This document shows positions 25,083-35,517 of a stretch of DNA of 64,000 bases, piece by piece. Position 1 is the first letter of the stretch; every line of letters begins with the position of its first letter. The stretch is from Hyphococcus flavus (GTDB taxonomy: Bacteria; Pseudomonadota; Alphaproteobacteria; Caulobacterales; Parvularculaceae). The notes under the pieces were generated by a model. That model searched no databases and was not told the DNA's origin. It was given only the letters and a program-made list of their open reading frames with translations. The position numbers and the translations under genes are program-made. The stretch is taken from NCBI RefSeq assembly GCF_028748065.1, contig NZ_CP118166.1, forward strand, positions 697,501 through 761,500, written 5' to 3'.

Positions 25083-26582
25083 TTATTGAGGCAGAGTGAA
25101 TGGCGGGCGCTTTGCGTCAGCCGCACAACTGGCGTCAATTGCATTCACATCGGCTGTATCGACAAATTCAATTACCATTTGATTGACGCAGGGATTGCCC
25201 AAATCCCAGTGAGAACTGTTCGGCACAACCACAAGCCGGGCGTTGGGCAAATGCCGCACCGCTTCTTCGCCCATCCAGGGCGGTGACGCCGCGTCATACT
25301 CTCCCGTTAGCATCAAGACTGGCGTATCGGCCCTGACAGGATCGGCGAAATTTTCCGCCCGCTCCCCGCGCGGCCAGAACGAACATATGGCAAGGCCTGA
25401 ATCGAGACGCGCCGTTCCCAGCATTGTATTTTCTGACAGTGCTCGCGTGCGCGATACATCAATATATGGGAACTCTTCGGCGCAGCGGACTGACGCCCAC
25501 ATGCCTTCCGTTCCGATTTCAGACAATTGATATAGCAATGTGGGCAGAAATTGCGTCAACTTGGTGTAATCGCCAGCCTTAGCCTCACTAACGGCCAAAG
25601 GCAGACCTGCTGAAACCTGCGCCGAATAGAGTACGTATCTGATGGCCGTCGCGAGTTCACCATACTTGACGCGAACTTGCGTCGGTTCTTGTGTCAATGA
25701 ATGCGGCAGCGTAACTTTCACTGGTTCTTTGGCGACATCATCCAGAACTTCGGCCATGTCCTGACGAAAGGAAGGAAAAGCCTCATTGCAGGAGGCGTCG
25801 TTTTCACAAGCCGCAATGACGCCCTCTAACGCCATATCGGCGTCAGCAGCAAGGGTTTCAGTTTGAAAAACAGAGGGTGGAACAACGCCCTTAAAAACAG
25901 CCGCGCGCACATGGTTTTCGTGACGGCGGATGATTTCGAGCCCAAGCGTCGTTCCGTAAGATCCGCCTGAAAGCGTCATTTTTTTATACCCAAGCGCTTC
26001 ACGCAGATCGTTAATGTCATCGGCGATAATGCTGGTCGTGTACTGCGTCAGGTCGGCTTTTTCACTGAGACGGTCTTTGCACTTCTTATAGTTCTCAGGG
26101 TCAAAAAACGGACGTTCGAACATTTCCTTGAATGCTTCGGGCCGACCGGCGAGATCATATTTCAGACAATCGAGCGGATTTGATCCGCCCGTACCGCGCT
26201 GATCGACGATAACCAGATCGCGCGTCGCCATGGTCGGTTCAATTTGCATTCGAACAGAAGCATTGGGCGTCGCGCCTTCTCCGGGCCCGCCTGTCAACAC
26301 AAAAACCGCATCATCGGTTTCATTTCCATTTCGCGCGCGGACGCGGACAAATTTGATGGGAATAATACGGCCGGTTTTGGTTTTACGGTTTTCATAGACG
26401 TTAAGAGCGCCGCAATCGGCCTCATATCCATCAAATGCCGGCTCACAAGGCGCTATATCAAAACCTACGACAGCGGACTTTTCATCCACATAAACTTCCT
26501 GATGCGCGCATGCCGTGACGCTCGCCGCCAGCATCACAGCGCCAACGGCAACGCCCCATGGATTACTGAAAAAATTCCTCAT
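25083..26582 (-). CDS. Alpha/beta-hydrolase lipoprotein, TAP-like (S33 peptidase type)
   Basis: A 499-residue exported hydrolase. The signal ends in VTAC (Cys near residue 25), a lipobox. The fold shows oxyanion FVLTGGPGEGATPN, the nucleophile elbow LSGGSYGTTLG, acid LTGEYDAASPPWMG and His in NSSHWDLGNPC, followed by the TAP-like C-terminal region. This set matches tripeptidyl/prolyl aminopeptidase-like hydrolases (peptidase S33). Probably scavenges peptides or esters at the envelope. Confidence 0.86.
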   Translation of the reverse strand: MRNFFSNPWGVAVGAVMLAASVTACAHQEVYVDEKSAVVGFDIAPCEPAFDGYEADCGALNVYENRKTKTGRIIPIKFVRVRARNGNETDDAVFVLTGGPGEGATPNASVRMQIEPTMATRDLVIVDQRGTGGSNPLDCLKYDLAGRPEAFKEMFERPFFDPENYKKCKDRLSEKADLTQYTTSIIADDINDLREALGYKKMTLSGGSYGTTLGLEIIRRHENHVRAAVFKGVVPPSVFQTETLAADADMALEGVIAACENDASCNEAFPSFRQDMAEVLDDVAKEPVKVTLPHSLTQEPTQVRVKYGELATAIRYVLYSAQVSAGLPLAVSEAKAGDYTKLTQFLPTLLYQLSEIGTEGMWASVRCAEEFPYIDVSRTRALSENTMLGTARLDSGLAICSFWPRGERAENFADPVRADTPVLMLTGEYDAASPPWMGEEAVRHLPNARLVVVPNSSHWDLGNPCVNQMVIEFVDTADVNAIDASCAADAKRPPFTLPQ

Positions 26583-26714
26583 GATCCCCTCCGTCAGAAC
26601 TCATTATAGTGCTAATCGTAGTAATGGAGCATTTCAAGCAATCTTATCTTTGCAGATGTTCGTACTGGCGCAAATCGCACGAATCGATTGAATAGGCTAT
26701 TTTGCGAGTGCGTG

Positions 26715-27323
26715 ATGATTGTAAGCCCCACCTTTGAACTGGAATCTTCACTTGCGGCGCCTGTAGCAGGCATCGATGAAGCGGGCCGCGGTCCGTGGGC
26801 TGGTCCGGTCGTTGCTGCCGCTGTTATCCTTGACCGTGACAACATTCCGCCGGGGCTGCGCGATTCAAAAACCCTTACAGAAAAACGCCGGGAGATGATC
26901 GCAAAAGACATCTACGCCTGCGCTATCGTCGGCGTTGGCGTCGCCAGCGTTGATGAAATAGACGAGATCAACATTCTGCAAGCCACCTTTCTGGCCATGG
27001 CGCGCGCAGAAGTGTCGCTCTCGATTCAGCCGAAGACATGCATCGTCGATGGCTCGCAGAAACCTCAATTGAAAGCGCCGACCCAAATGATCGTCAAAGG
27101 CGATGCCAAGTCGTTATCCATTGCAGCGGCGTCGATCATCGCGAAGACAACGCGCGATCAAATGATGCGCGATCTTGCACTCGAACATCCGCATTACGCA
27201 TGGGAAAAGAATAAAGGATATGGCGCGCCCGCGCACCGCGAAGGTCTGGAAGCATTTGGCGTCACACCACATCATCGCAAAAGCTTTGCGCCGATCCACA
27301 ATATGTTGTGTGCGGACTCTTAA
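26715..27323 (+). CDS. rnhB: Ribonuclease HII
   Basis: A 202-residue RNase HII, which removes ribonucleotides and RNA from DNA. It has the opening motif AGIDEAGRGPWAGPVVAAAV with catalytic Asp/Glu, the DSKTLTEKRRE segment, IVDGSQKPQL (catalytic Asp) and SIAAASIIAKTTRDQMM. ATG 26715 gives the normal length; a TTG at 26688 would add nine residues. ccrM follows 142 bases downstream, and rnhB-ccrM adjacency is common in alphaproteobacteria. Confidence 0.95.
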   Translation: MIVSPTFELESSLAAPVAGIDEAGRGPWAGPVVAAAVILDRDNIPPGLRDSKTLTEKRREMIAKDIYACAIVGVGVASVDEIDEINILQATFLAMARAEVSLSIQPKTCIVDGSQKPQLKAPTQMIVKGDAKSLSIAAASIIAKTTRDQMMRDLALEHPHYAWEKNKGYGAPAHREGLEAFGVTPHHRKSFAPIHNMLCADS

Positions 27324-27346
27324 AACGCGGCGCCTGTTAACATTGG

Positions 27347-28599
<1,253 letters not shown>

Positions 28600-28608
28600 G
28601 TTCTCTCC

Positions 28609-28706
28609 GCCGTCATCCCGGACTTGATCCGGGATCCACTGCAATAATTCCAACACTAAAGGTGGATTGTGAGTGTGAATGTATTCATTCACCCCTCAAT
28701 GACGGC
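28609..28706. repeat. 98-bp short inverted-repeat element (MITE/REP-like)
   Basis: Begins GCCGTCAT and ends with its exact complement ATGACGGC, giving 8-bp terminal inverted repeats. Just inside the left end is the hairpin TCCCGGA-CTTGA-TCCGGGA, the core of the dispersed CGTCATCCCGGAC-type repeat seen in many alphaproteobacterial genomes. It lies between ccrM and the broken membrane-protein gene. No transposase. Confidence 0.65.
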
Positions 28707-28775
28707 TGCTTTTGGTTGACCACTAGAGAATCGCAATATTTTACCTCGGTAAGCAACTTATTACTGAGATAAGTC

Positions 28776-29532
28776 ATGGACAGTCTTAAAGAAATATTTG
28801 ATGCGATGAACTCGCGCATCCGTTCACCGATTTTCGGTTCAATAGCACTTGTATTCCTGATACTAAACTGGAAGGCACTTTTCTATCTTGCTTTCGCCGA
28901 CAAGTCTGTCGAAGAGACAGTTTCAATATTTTGATGCCAACACAACCGTGCGCTCAACAATAAGTTGGCCCTTTTTCTTAGGGGTAATGTTTGCCGTTAT
29001 AGCTCCGTGGATTTCGCTTTTCAGCGCATTTGTGGCTGAGATACCGACGACACAACGAAAATTGCGAAATACAAGAACTACCGACAGAATCCTGACCGAA
29101 AAACTCAGACTAGAACAAACACGATCTCAATTCTTAGCAAGCGAAGAACAAGCTCTGATTGATGCTGCGAAACGTGATGAGCAAGTAGATGAGATTGAAG
29201 ATTTTAAAACTCGACAACTGCTTCAAGAACAAATAGAGACCCTCAGGAGCGAAGCGCAACGAAATAGAGAGGAACAAGAACGGTTCTTCAAAGAACTTAA
29301 CTTGATGCAAGTTACCGACACTAAGAGGCAAGAGCAAAACTCAAAGACACAAAAATATCTGACTGAAGTGTTAGCCCTCTTCAGCCAAATAGATACTCTC
29401 AACAATCAATTTGTTGAAGCTAGCAGAAATGGAAAAGCCGCCGAGGTTGAAGTAATTTTGAATCGTATAAAAGATTTACGAAATCGACAGTTTACGCTTG
29501 TTCGTTCACTCCGCAATCAGCTCGAGCGATGA
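28776..29532 (+). pseudogene. Frameshifted membrane/coiled-coil protein gene
   Basis: An ORF from ATG 28776 (MDSLKEIFDAMNSRIRSPIF, then a membrane helix) stops at 28934. The +1 frame continues without break to 29532: FQYFDANTT, a second hydrophobic segment (about ISWPFFLGVMFAVIAPWISL), then a long Glu/Gln/Arg coiled coil. Removing one A in the GAGACAG stretch at about 28915-28919 joins VEE to QFQYFDANTT in one frame of about 250 residues. The combination of two helices plus coiled coil resembles a family of small inner-membrane proteins of unknown role found in accessory regions. AT-rich composition suggests transfer. It could be a true mutation or a sequencing error. Confidence 0.65.
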
Positions 29533-29555
29533 ACGAATACAGCATCTACCGACAC

Positions 29556-30092
29556 CTAAGCGGCTTCTTGCTCAGTCCAATAAAGCGCATGCGTATTATA
29601 GCCCATCGCCTTTAGATCGCTCAACGCGCCGTCACGCACTTCATCTGAAATCATCGGCGTCCGTGACAAAATCCACAAATACCGTCCCGACGGTTCGCCG
29701 ACGAGCGCGAGAGAATAATCCTCGGCCAGACCGATCACCCAGTAGTCGCCCCAGAACGGGCCGAAGAAACTGACTTCAAGCTTTGCATTGATTTCTTCAT
29801 CAACGATGCGCGCGCGGCCGTTCGCGACTTTTTCTTCGCCATCAGGCGCGCCCTTGCGGCAGGTGTTGGTGACGCTAATCAGCCCGTCGTCGCGGCGCGC
29901 ATATTCCGCCGTAACGCCTTCGCAGTTTTTCTCAAACCGGTTCGGAAACCGCGCGATCTCGTACCACTTGCCGAGGTAGCGTTTCGTATCGACGTAATCG
30001 ACCGTTTCAAGCGGAACGCTCGCATCGCGATTGACCGGCGGTCCGCCGCAAGCAGCCAACAGCATCATCGGAATAAAAGACAATATGCGCAT
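29556..30092 (-). CDS. blc: Bacterial lipocalin (Blc-like) lipoprotein
   Basis: A 178-residue lipocalin with lipoprotein signal (LLAAC, lipidated Cys15) and the lipocalin start motif YLGKWYEIARFPNRFEKNC (about 39-57). Other family marks are VTAEYARRDDG, FGPFWGDYWVIGLAEDYS and YLWILSRTP. Blc proteins bind fatty acids or lysophospholipids at the outer membrane and are often induced by envelope stress. It is divergent from the acid-phosphatase gene. Confidence 0.93.
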   Translation of the reverse strand: MRILSFIPMMLLAACGGPPVNRDASVPLETVDYVDTKRYLGKWYEIARFPNRFEKNCEGVTAEYARRDDGLISVTNTCRKGAPDGEEKVANGRARIVDEEINAKLEVSFFGPFWGDYWVIGLAEDYSLALVGEPSGRYLWILSRTPMISDEVRDGALSDLKAMGYNTHALYWTEQEAA

Positions 30093-30234
30093 GGGGGGTC
30101 GCTCACTTTCAGTTAGCCGTCATATAGGCGTCATCCTCGATCGTTCAAACTTATTCGCCGCTGGAACAGCAAACGACGCTTTACGAAGCCAGCGCGTTGG
30201 CTATGGTGCAAGCCGCACTGACGGGAGGGCATCC

Positions 30235-31104
30235 ATGCCGCATCATCATATTAGCTTCAGCCGTTTCATAGCGACCTGTGCCGCAATATTCATGCTCGCG
30301 GGATGCGCAACCACGCCCGTACCGGATGCGCCATCGGGCCCGGCGCCGGACGACCGGCTGAATGCAACGCTGTGGATGCAGCAGGCAGTCGAGTACAAAG
30401 CGGCGACTGAAACAGTTTACGCTCTCGCTTCGAAACGCCTTGATGAAGCGCTCGCTGACCGGTCATGGACAGCCGCCCCGGCGGAACAAGGCGCCGGGTA
30501 TGAGAACCTTCCCCCCGCTATCATTCTTGATGCGGATGAAACGGTCATCGACAACTCGCCTTTTCAGGCCATGATGGTCACGACTGGCGCAGGCTTTTCA
30601 GAAGATACATGGAACGACTGGGCGCGCGATGAAAAAGCCATGGCCGTGCCCGGCGCACTTCAATTCACACAGGAAGCGGCGGCCAAGGGCGTTACGGTTT
30701 TCTACGTCACCAACCGGTCGGAGGTCGTTGACGGCGCGACGACCCGCAACCTCGCCGCACTCGGGTTTCCGATGAAAGCGGGCGAGGACACTGTTCTCAC
30801 CAAAACCGATACGTCAAAAAAGGGCGTGCGCCGGGCGATGGTCACCGCGAACTACCGCGTGCTGTTGCTCATCGGTGATAATTTCGGGGATTTTGTCGAT
30901 GACTACAAAGGCACGCCCACCGAACGCCAGCAGGTTTATGACGCCAATGCAGAACGCTGGGGCCGTGAATGGTTGGTGCTGCCGAACCCGTCTTACGGCT
31001 CCTGGGAGTCGTCCGCTTTTGGCGATGACTATTCGCTGTCGCCGGAAGAGCAGCGCCAGATGAAACTCGACCAGTTGAAAGCGTGGCGGCCCAAGGGCGA
31101 GTAA
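30235..31104 (+). CDS. 5'-nucleotidase, lipoprotein e(P4)-type acid phosphatase (HAD IIIB)
   Basis: A 289-residue lipoprotein: signal ending MLAGC (Cys24), then a HAD phosphatase with the nucleophile motif LDADETVIDNSP (Asp99 nucleophile, Asp101 acid), VTNRSE (motif II region), and LLLIGDNFGDFVDDY (motif IV). The e(P4) family removes phosphate from NMN and other 5'-nucleotides at the outer membrane, feeding NAD and purine salvage. ATG 30235 is chosen because of GGGAGGG upstream and a clean signal; a longer frame to 30031 overlaps the divergent lipocalin gene. Confidence 0.92.
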   Translation: MPHHHISFSRFIATCAAIFMLAGCATTPVPDAPSGPAPDDRLNATLWMQQAVEYKAATETVYALASKRLDEALADRSWTAAPAEQGAGYENLPPAIILDADETVIDNSPFQAMMVTTGAGFSEDTWNDWARDEKAMAVPGALQFTQEAAAKGVTVFYVTNRSEVVDGATTRNLAALGFPMKAGEDTVLTKTDTSKKGVRRAMVTANYRVLLLIGDNFGDFVDDYKGTPTERQQVYDANAERWGREWLVLPNPSYGSWESSAFGDDYSLSPEEQRQMKLDQLKAWRPKGE

Positions 31105-31111
31105 CCGTTGA

Positions 31112-32632
31112 ATGGCCTGGGAAAAAGAGCTCGAAGAATTAAAACGCCGCGCTGCGCTCGCCGAAAAAATGGGCGGGGAAGAAAAGCTCGCGCGCCAACA
31201 TGGGCGCGGCAAGCTCGATGCGCGCGAACGGATCAGGCGCCTGCTCGATGAAAGCTCCTTTCGCGAGATCGGCAAGATTGCCGGGCGCGGAACCTATGAT
31301 AAAGCTGGAGCATTAAAAGACTTTTCCGCCAGTAATTTCATATTCGGCCGTGGGCGGATCAATGGCGCGCCTGTTGTCGCCAGCGCCGATGACTTTACCG
31401 TGCGCGGCGGTGCGGCCGATGCGGCGATCCACCGGAAGTTCGCACAAGCCGAACAGATGGCGCATGAGCTAAAACTGCCCATCATTCGCATGATCGACGG
31501 CACGGGCGGCGGCGGCTCGGTCAAAATGCTCGAGGATATGGGGTTCACTTACGTGCCGTTCGTTCCCGGCTGGGAGCATGTGGTGAAAAACCTCAAGACA
31601 GTGCCGGTCGTCGCGCTGGCGCTCGGACCCACCGCAGGGCTTGGCGCAGCGCGTATGGTAGCGTCGCATTACTCAGTCATGGTGCGCGAGATTGCGCAGA
31701 TTTTCACTGCCGGCCCAGCGGTCGTCGCGGGGTTGGGGAACGGTGAAGATCTCGACAAGGAACAACTCGGCGGCGCTGACATTCACGCACGCAATGGCGT
31801 CATCGACGATGAAGCGGAAAACGAGGACCATGCCTTCGCCATGGCGCGCGCGTTCCTTTCCTATCTGCCGTCCTACGCAGGCGCTCACCCCGAAAGACGC
31901 GAGACCGGCGACAAGCGGGAAAGAAAAGACGAAGCGCTCCTTTCAGCCGTGCCTGAAAACCCCAAGCAAGCGTATAATATGCGCAAGATTGTCGAGATGG
32001 TTTGCGACAAGGGAACCATGTTCGAAATCGGCCGCCGCTGGGGACGCGCGGCAATCACCGCTTTTGCTCGGCTCGATGGCTGGCCCGTGGCGGTGCTGGC
32101 GTCTGACCCGACATTTCTCGGCGGCTCTTGGACGGCGGGCACGGCAGAGAAAGCGCGGTGTTTTGTTCAGCTTGCGGAACAGTTCCGTTTGCCGGTGGTT
32201 CACCTGGTCGACAATCCCGGCTTCATGATCGGGCTTGAGGCGGAACGCGCCGCAACAATCCGCCGCGGCGTCGAGGCGATGAACGCGGTTTACGACACTA
32301 CCGTTCCCTGGGCGACGGTGATCATCCGCAAGGCGTATGGCGTCGCCGGGGCCGCCATGTCCGACCACACGCGGTTTCAGTATCGTTTTGCATGGCCATC
32401 AGGCGACTGGGGCTCGCTACCCATGGAGAGCGGCGTCGAGGTCGCATACAAATCAGAACTAGAACAAGCAGACGACCCGGCAAAAGCGCTCAGAGAAATC
32501 AAAGCAAGGCTGGAACGTGTCACCTCACCCTTCCGCACGGCGGAGAAATACCTTATGGAAGATATTATAGACCCGCGCGAGACCCGGCCATTGCTGTGCG
32601 AATTTGCTGAACTAGCCCAGCGCCGCCTTTAG
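31112..32632 (+). CDS. Acyl-CoA carboxylase carboxyltransferase subunit (propionyl/methylcrotonyl type)
   Basis: A 506-residue protein with two crotonase-like carboxyltransferase domains. The first carries RIRRLLDESSFREIG and IIRMIDGTGGGGSVKML; the second has PVVHLVDNPGFMIGLEAE and RKAYGVAGAAMSDHTRFQYRFAWPSGDWGSLPMESGV. By family it transfers carboxyl from biotin to an acyl-CoA. No biotin carboxylase gene is in the window, so its alpha partner must be elsewhere. It follows the acid-phosphatase gene by only 7 bases and ends overlapping the convergent gene by 4 bases. Confidence 0.9.
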   Translation: MAWEKELEELKRRAALAEKMGGEEKLARQHGRGKLDARERIRRLLDESSFREIGKIAGRGTYDKAGALKDFSASNFIFGRGRINGAPVVASADDFTVRGGAADAAIHRKFAQAEQMAHELKLPIIRMIDGTGGGGSVKMLEDMGFTYVPFVPGWEHVVKNLKTVPVVALALGPTAGLGAARMVASHYSVMVREIAQIFTAGPAVVAGLGNGEDLDKEQLGGADIHARNGVIDDEAENEDHAFAMARAFLSYLPSYAGAHPERRETGDKRERKDEALLSAVPENPKQAYNMRKIVEMVCDKGTMFEIGRRWGRAAITAFARLDGWPVAVLASDPTFLGGSWTAGTAEKARCFVQLAEQFRLPVVHLVDNPGFMIGLEAERAATIRRGVEAMNAVYDTTVPWATVIIRKAYGVAGAAMSDHTRFQYRFAWPSGDWGSLPMESGVEVAYKSELEQADDPAKALREIKARLERVTSPFRTAEKYLMEDIIDPRETRPLLCEFAELAQRRL

Positions 32633-33375
32633 GCGCCAGCCCGATAAAACGCCATATAGTCTTTGTCGAGTTGAAACCCATCGCGATATACATCGCAGCG
32701 GTTGTTATGATCGGCGACGTCATCCGATAGATTCAAGCCTTCAGCATAAAGCGTCTGGCGCTCTTTATCGGGAAGGCGAATGCGGATAATCGGCGCAGAA
32801 CCGCCGCCCGCAAGACGGCTGCCGGTTGTCATCGTTTCTTCTGAATCATTGCTGAACTTCGCAGCGCGATCATTGTAATCCGCGATACGCGTATTGAGAG
32901 ATTGAGCCTCTTGATCGCAAGCATCCATTTCGGCGACTTTCTGTCGGAAATTCATCGCATCGCCCCGCAAACTGTTTGTTGCAGCGCGCGCGGCGCTGGA
33001 TCCGCTGCCGCTCGCGCCCATCGCAGCGCTCCATTCCGGCAGGTAGACATCCATATTCGCCACCGCCCCCCTGACAAGAGTTTGGCCCTCAATGTTCAGC
33101 TTTTGAGCACCGGACAGCGTGACGCCAGAATCAAGGGCGACACATGTGCCAACGCCGAAAGCGCGCCGCGTGGCGTTGCTGACATTCCCATCTGTTCCGT
33201 CTTTATCCAGTTGCAAAGCCGCAACCGGATCAAAACAGCCAAGCGCATTTTGCTGAAGCGTGACGTTGCCATAGTTATCAACGGTCTCCACGCTGAGCGT
33301 CTGCTGCGCATGCAGCGCTGAGGTCATCAACAAACACGTGGAAGAAAGGAAAAAAACGTCTTTAAGCATAGTCAT
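32629..33375 (-). CDS. Secreted protein of unknown function
   Basis: About 248 residues: signal peptide (cleavage after ALHA), then a domain starting QQTLSVETVDNYGNVTLQQ with two Cys (GCFDPVAA, GTCVALDSG) and a helical C-terminal part with CDQEAQSLNTRIADYNDRA and CDVYRDGFQLDKD. I recognise no family. ATG 33375 has GGAG 7 nt upstream. Its stop overlaps that of the carboxyltransferase gene, so the two transcripts are convergent. Confidence 0.6.
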   Translation of the reverse strand: MTMLKDVFFLSSTCLLMTSALHAQQTLSVETVDNYGNVTLQQNALGCFDPVAALQLDKDGTDGNVSNATRRAFGVGTCVALDSGVTLSGAQKLNIEGQTLVRGAVANMDVYLPEWSAAMGASGSGSSAARAATNSLRGDAMNFRQKVAEMDACDQEAQSLNTRIADYNDRAAKFSNDSEETMTTGSRLAGGGSAPIIRIRLPDKERQTLYAEGLNLSDDVADHNNRCDVYRDGFQLDKDYMAFYRAGA

Positions 33376-33638
33376 AGCAGAACTCCATTGATGAGGTTCA
33401 GCCATACGTCAGGGCCTGCAATAGGATACACAACTTAAAAAACGCCCAACCCCGCGCGGCACATCCAGCTTAAAATTATGAGGCGATCAATTTGGCAAGT
33501 CGAGCGGATGCCGAAGAACCCGCAAGAATGTGATCGCCGAAAACGCTCATGAACCTCCGAACACTAATTCACATTTGAGTGATGCGGGTTCTCATTGCGC
33601 AAGGCGCTCCACGAGAAACACGGATCAGCTTCTTATGC

Positions 33639-34388
33639 TCACTCCACCTTCACCGCAAATGTATCATGATGTCCGCTTATGAGGGAGCGCAGATAAAACG
33701 AAATATCGGCGCGGTCCTTGAAACCGACATCCTTGGCGATATCTTCTGCTGCTTCCTCGTCATGAGGCGCCTGTGATGCATAGCTCAGCCGGCTCTCGTG
33801 AAAACCGATTGTGAATATATCGACATCGGAGCCTGCGGCGCGCCGGAAAATCATATTCGGCGTCTGGCCTGTTTGCTCCAGATACGCATTTTCCATTCGC
33901 CGCTGTTCCAGTAATTCTCCGGACTTGCCCGGCGCCGCATTGAACATTTCAATATGAAAGTAAGCGTTCGAGTCATAAGCACTCTTCACCTCATTGTAAG
34001 GCGGGCCGTAAGCGAAATGATCTTCTTCAAAAGCGATGAGGCCGTCTTGTGAGGCCAATAAAATCTCATGCTTTCGGGTCGCATCTTGTCGCTTTTTCTG
34101 TCGGGCCTTGGTGTGAAAATCCACCCAGCTTTCCATGGGCAGGATGACCAGCAAATCCCATTGATCGCCCTGGCTGTGCCGCATGATAAGCGGAAAGCTC
34201 CCGCCTGCATCTTCGAAATAGTTGTCTTCTCTAGCTCGTGCGGCCCATTCTAGCAGCGCTTCAAGCTTTCCCGGGGCCGCGCGTATGGTCTCGACACGGT
34301 AGAGATAGTCGCCCTCAAGTTCCTGCGCCGCCGCAGGAGATGCGAACAAACAGGCCGCAACGCACACTGAGATAATTCTCAACATCAT
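33639..34388 (-). CDS. Secreted two-repeat alpha/beta-barrel-like protein
   Basis: A 249-residue protein with signal peptide 1-21 (cleavage after PAAAQ region). The mature part shows two similar halves, each starting with a strand then APGK(L/S) and a helix (YRVETIRAAPGKLEALLEW and FHIEMFNAAPGKSGELLEQ), the pattern of dimeric alpha-beta (NIPSNAP/antibiotic-monooxygenase-like) domains in tandem. Function unknown. Its ATG overlaps the mutY stop by 4 bases, so it is probably translated together with mutY. Confidence 0.65.
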   Translation of the reverse strand: MMLRIISVCVAACLFASPAAAQELEGDYLYRVETIRAAPGKLEALLEWAARAREDNYFEDAGGSFPLIMRHSQGDQWDLLVILPMESWVDFHTKARQKKRQDATRKHEILLASQDGLIAFEEDHFAYGPPYNEVKSAYDSNAYFHIEMFNAAPGKSGELLEQRRMENAYLEQTGQTPNMIFRRAAGSDVDIFTIGFHESRLSYASQAPHDEEAAEDIAKDVGFKDRADISFYLRSLISGHHDTFAVKVE

Positions 34389-35473
34389 TTTTCACCCCGG
34401 CTATTTTCCATCGCCAAGCTTACCGCTTTTTTCATCACTGTGGGAAGCTTCGCTTGCGACGGCGCGATCCATTTCTGATCTGCTACGCGACGGAAGCCTT
34501 TGGGCGCCTTGGCGATATAAACATCCAGCATCAGATGAAAATGGGTGAATGTGTGTGTGATATTGCCGATATGGTTCCACCTTGCTTTCAGGGGCGCGCT
34601 TTCAAATATCTTGCTTGGCGGAACTGGCGCCCAGTCCGAGCCAGGCAATCCAAGCATGCCGCCCAACAGGCCTTTTTCGGGCCGCCGCTCAAACAGCATC
34701 TCACCCTTCGTGTTGATGAGCGCAAAAATCACGCCCTTGCGATGCGGTTTTTCTTTCTTGGGCGCTTTGACCGGAAAATACTCCTGTTTGCCTTGGGCTA
34801 ATGCTTCGCAGGCGGAGGAAATCGGACAGATTAAACAAGAGGGCGATTTTGGCCGGCAGATTTCAGCTCCTAAGTCCATCAGGCCTTGAGCAAAGTCGCC
34901 TGACCGTTTTTGCGGCCAAATCTTTTCGGCTTGGGTTTTAATTACGGGCTTTGCCGCCGGCATTGGCGTATCTATTGCACACAGCCTGGAAACGACGCGC
35001 TCTACATTTCCATCGATAACCACCGCGCGTTTATCAAACGCGATGGCGGCAACCGCCGCAGCAGTGTATTGACCAATACCGGGCAGCTCTCTCAGCGCTT
35101 CTTCCGTATCCGGAAAACCGCCACACGCCGCAACCTCAACCGCACATTTATGAAGGTTGCGCGCTCTGGCGTAGTACCCAAGCCCAGCCCACTGACCGAG
35201 AATGTCATCAAGCGGCGCTGCGGCCATGTCATCAACAGTTGGCCAGCGTTTCAGAAATTCCGAATAACGCGGCGCCACCGTCGCTACCGTCGTCTGCTGC
35301 AACATGATTTCGGAGAGCCAAACGGCATAAGGATCAGGCCGCTTGCCCGCTTTTCGCGCCGCCGGTCCAATGCGCCACGGCAAAGAGCGAGCGTTTTTGT
35401 CATACCAGCGCAAAAGTGCGCGAGAGACATCGCCTGTGGACTTCTTTTTCGGTTCGGGCGTTTCGTATGCCAT
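34385..35473 (-). CDS. mutY: A/G-specific adenine DNA glycosylase MutY
   Basis: Removes adenine mispaired with 8-oxoguanine. In the 362-residue protein the catalytic Glu is E55 (SEIMLQQT), the helix-hairpin-helix is ELPGIGQYTAAAVAA (about 129-143), the catalytic Asp is D154 (VIDGNVERV), the 4Fe-4S Cys lie in CRPKSPSCLICPISSAC, and the C-terminal NUDIX-like domain covers about 240-355. It is divergent from a dciA-like gene by about 45 bases. Confidence 0.95.
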   Translation of the reverse strand: MAYETPEPKKKSTGDVSRALLRWYDKNARSLPWRIGPAARKAGKRPDPYAVWLSEIMLQQTTVATVAPRYSEFLKRWPTVDDMAAAPLDDILGQWAGLGYYARARNLHKCAVEVAACGGFPDTEEALRELPGIGQYTAAAVAAIAFDKRAVVIDGNVERVVSRLCAIDTPMPAAKPVIKTQAEKIWPQKRSGDFAQGLMDLGAEICRPKSPSCLICPISSACEALAQGKQEYFPVKAPKKEKPHRKGVIFALINTKGEMLFERRPEKGLLGGMLGLPGSDWAPVPPSKIFESAPLKARWNHIGNITHTFTHFHLMLDVYIAKAPKGFRRVADQKWIAPSQAKLPTVMKKAVSLAMENSRGEK

Positions 35474-35517
35474 CGACAGTGTTATGATGGCTTCAGCATC
35501 AAGATCAAAGCCCGCAT

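Noticed and set aside
28929-28934. Programmed +1 frameshift at TTT-TGA as in prfB
   Set aside because: Possible in principle, but the family-like FQYFDANTT lies upstream of the slip in the second frame and no Shine-Dalgarno-like stimulator is seen; a simple one-base indel explains the data better.
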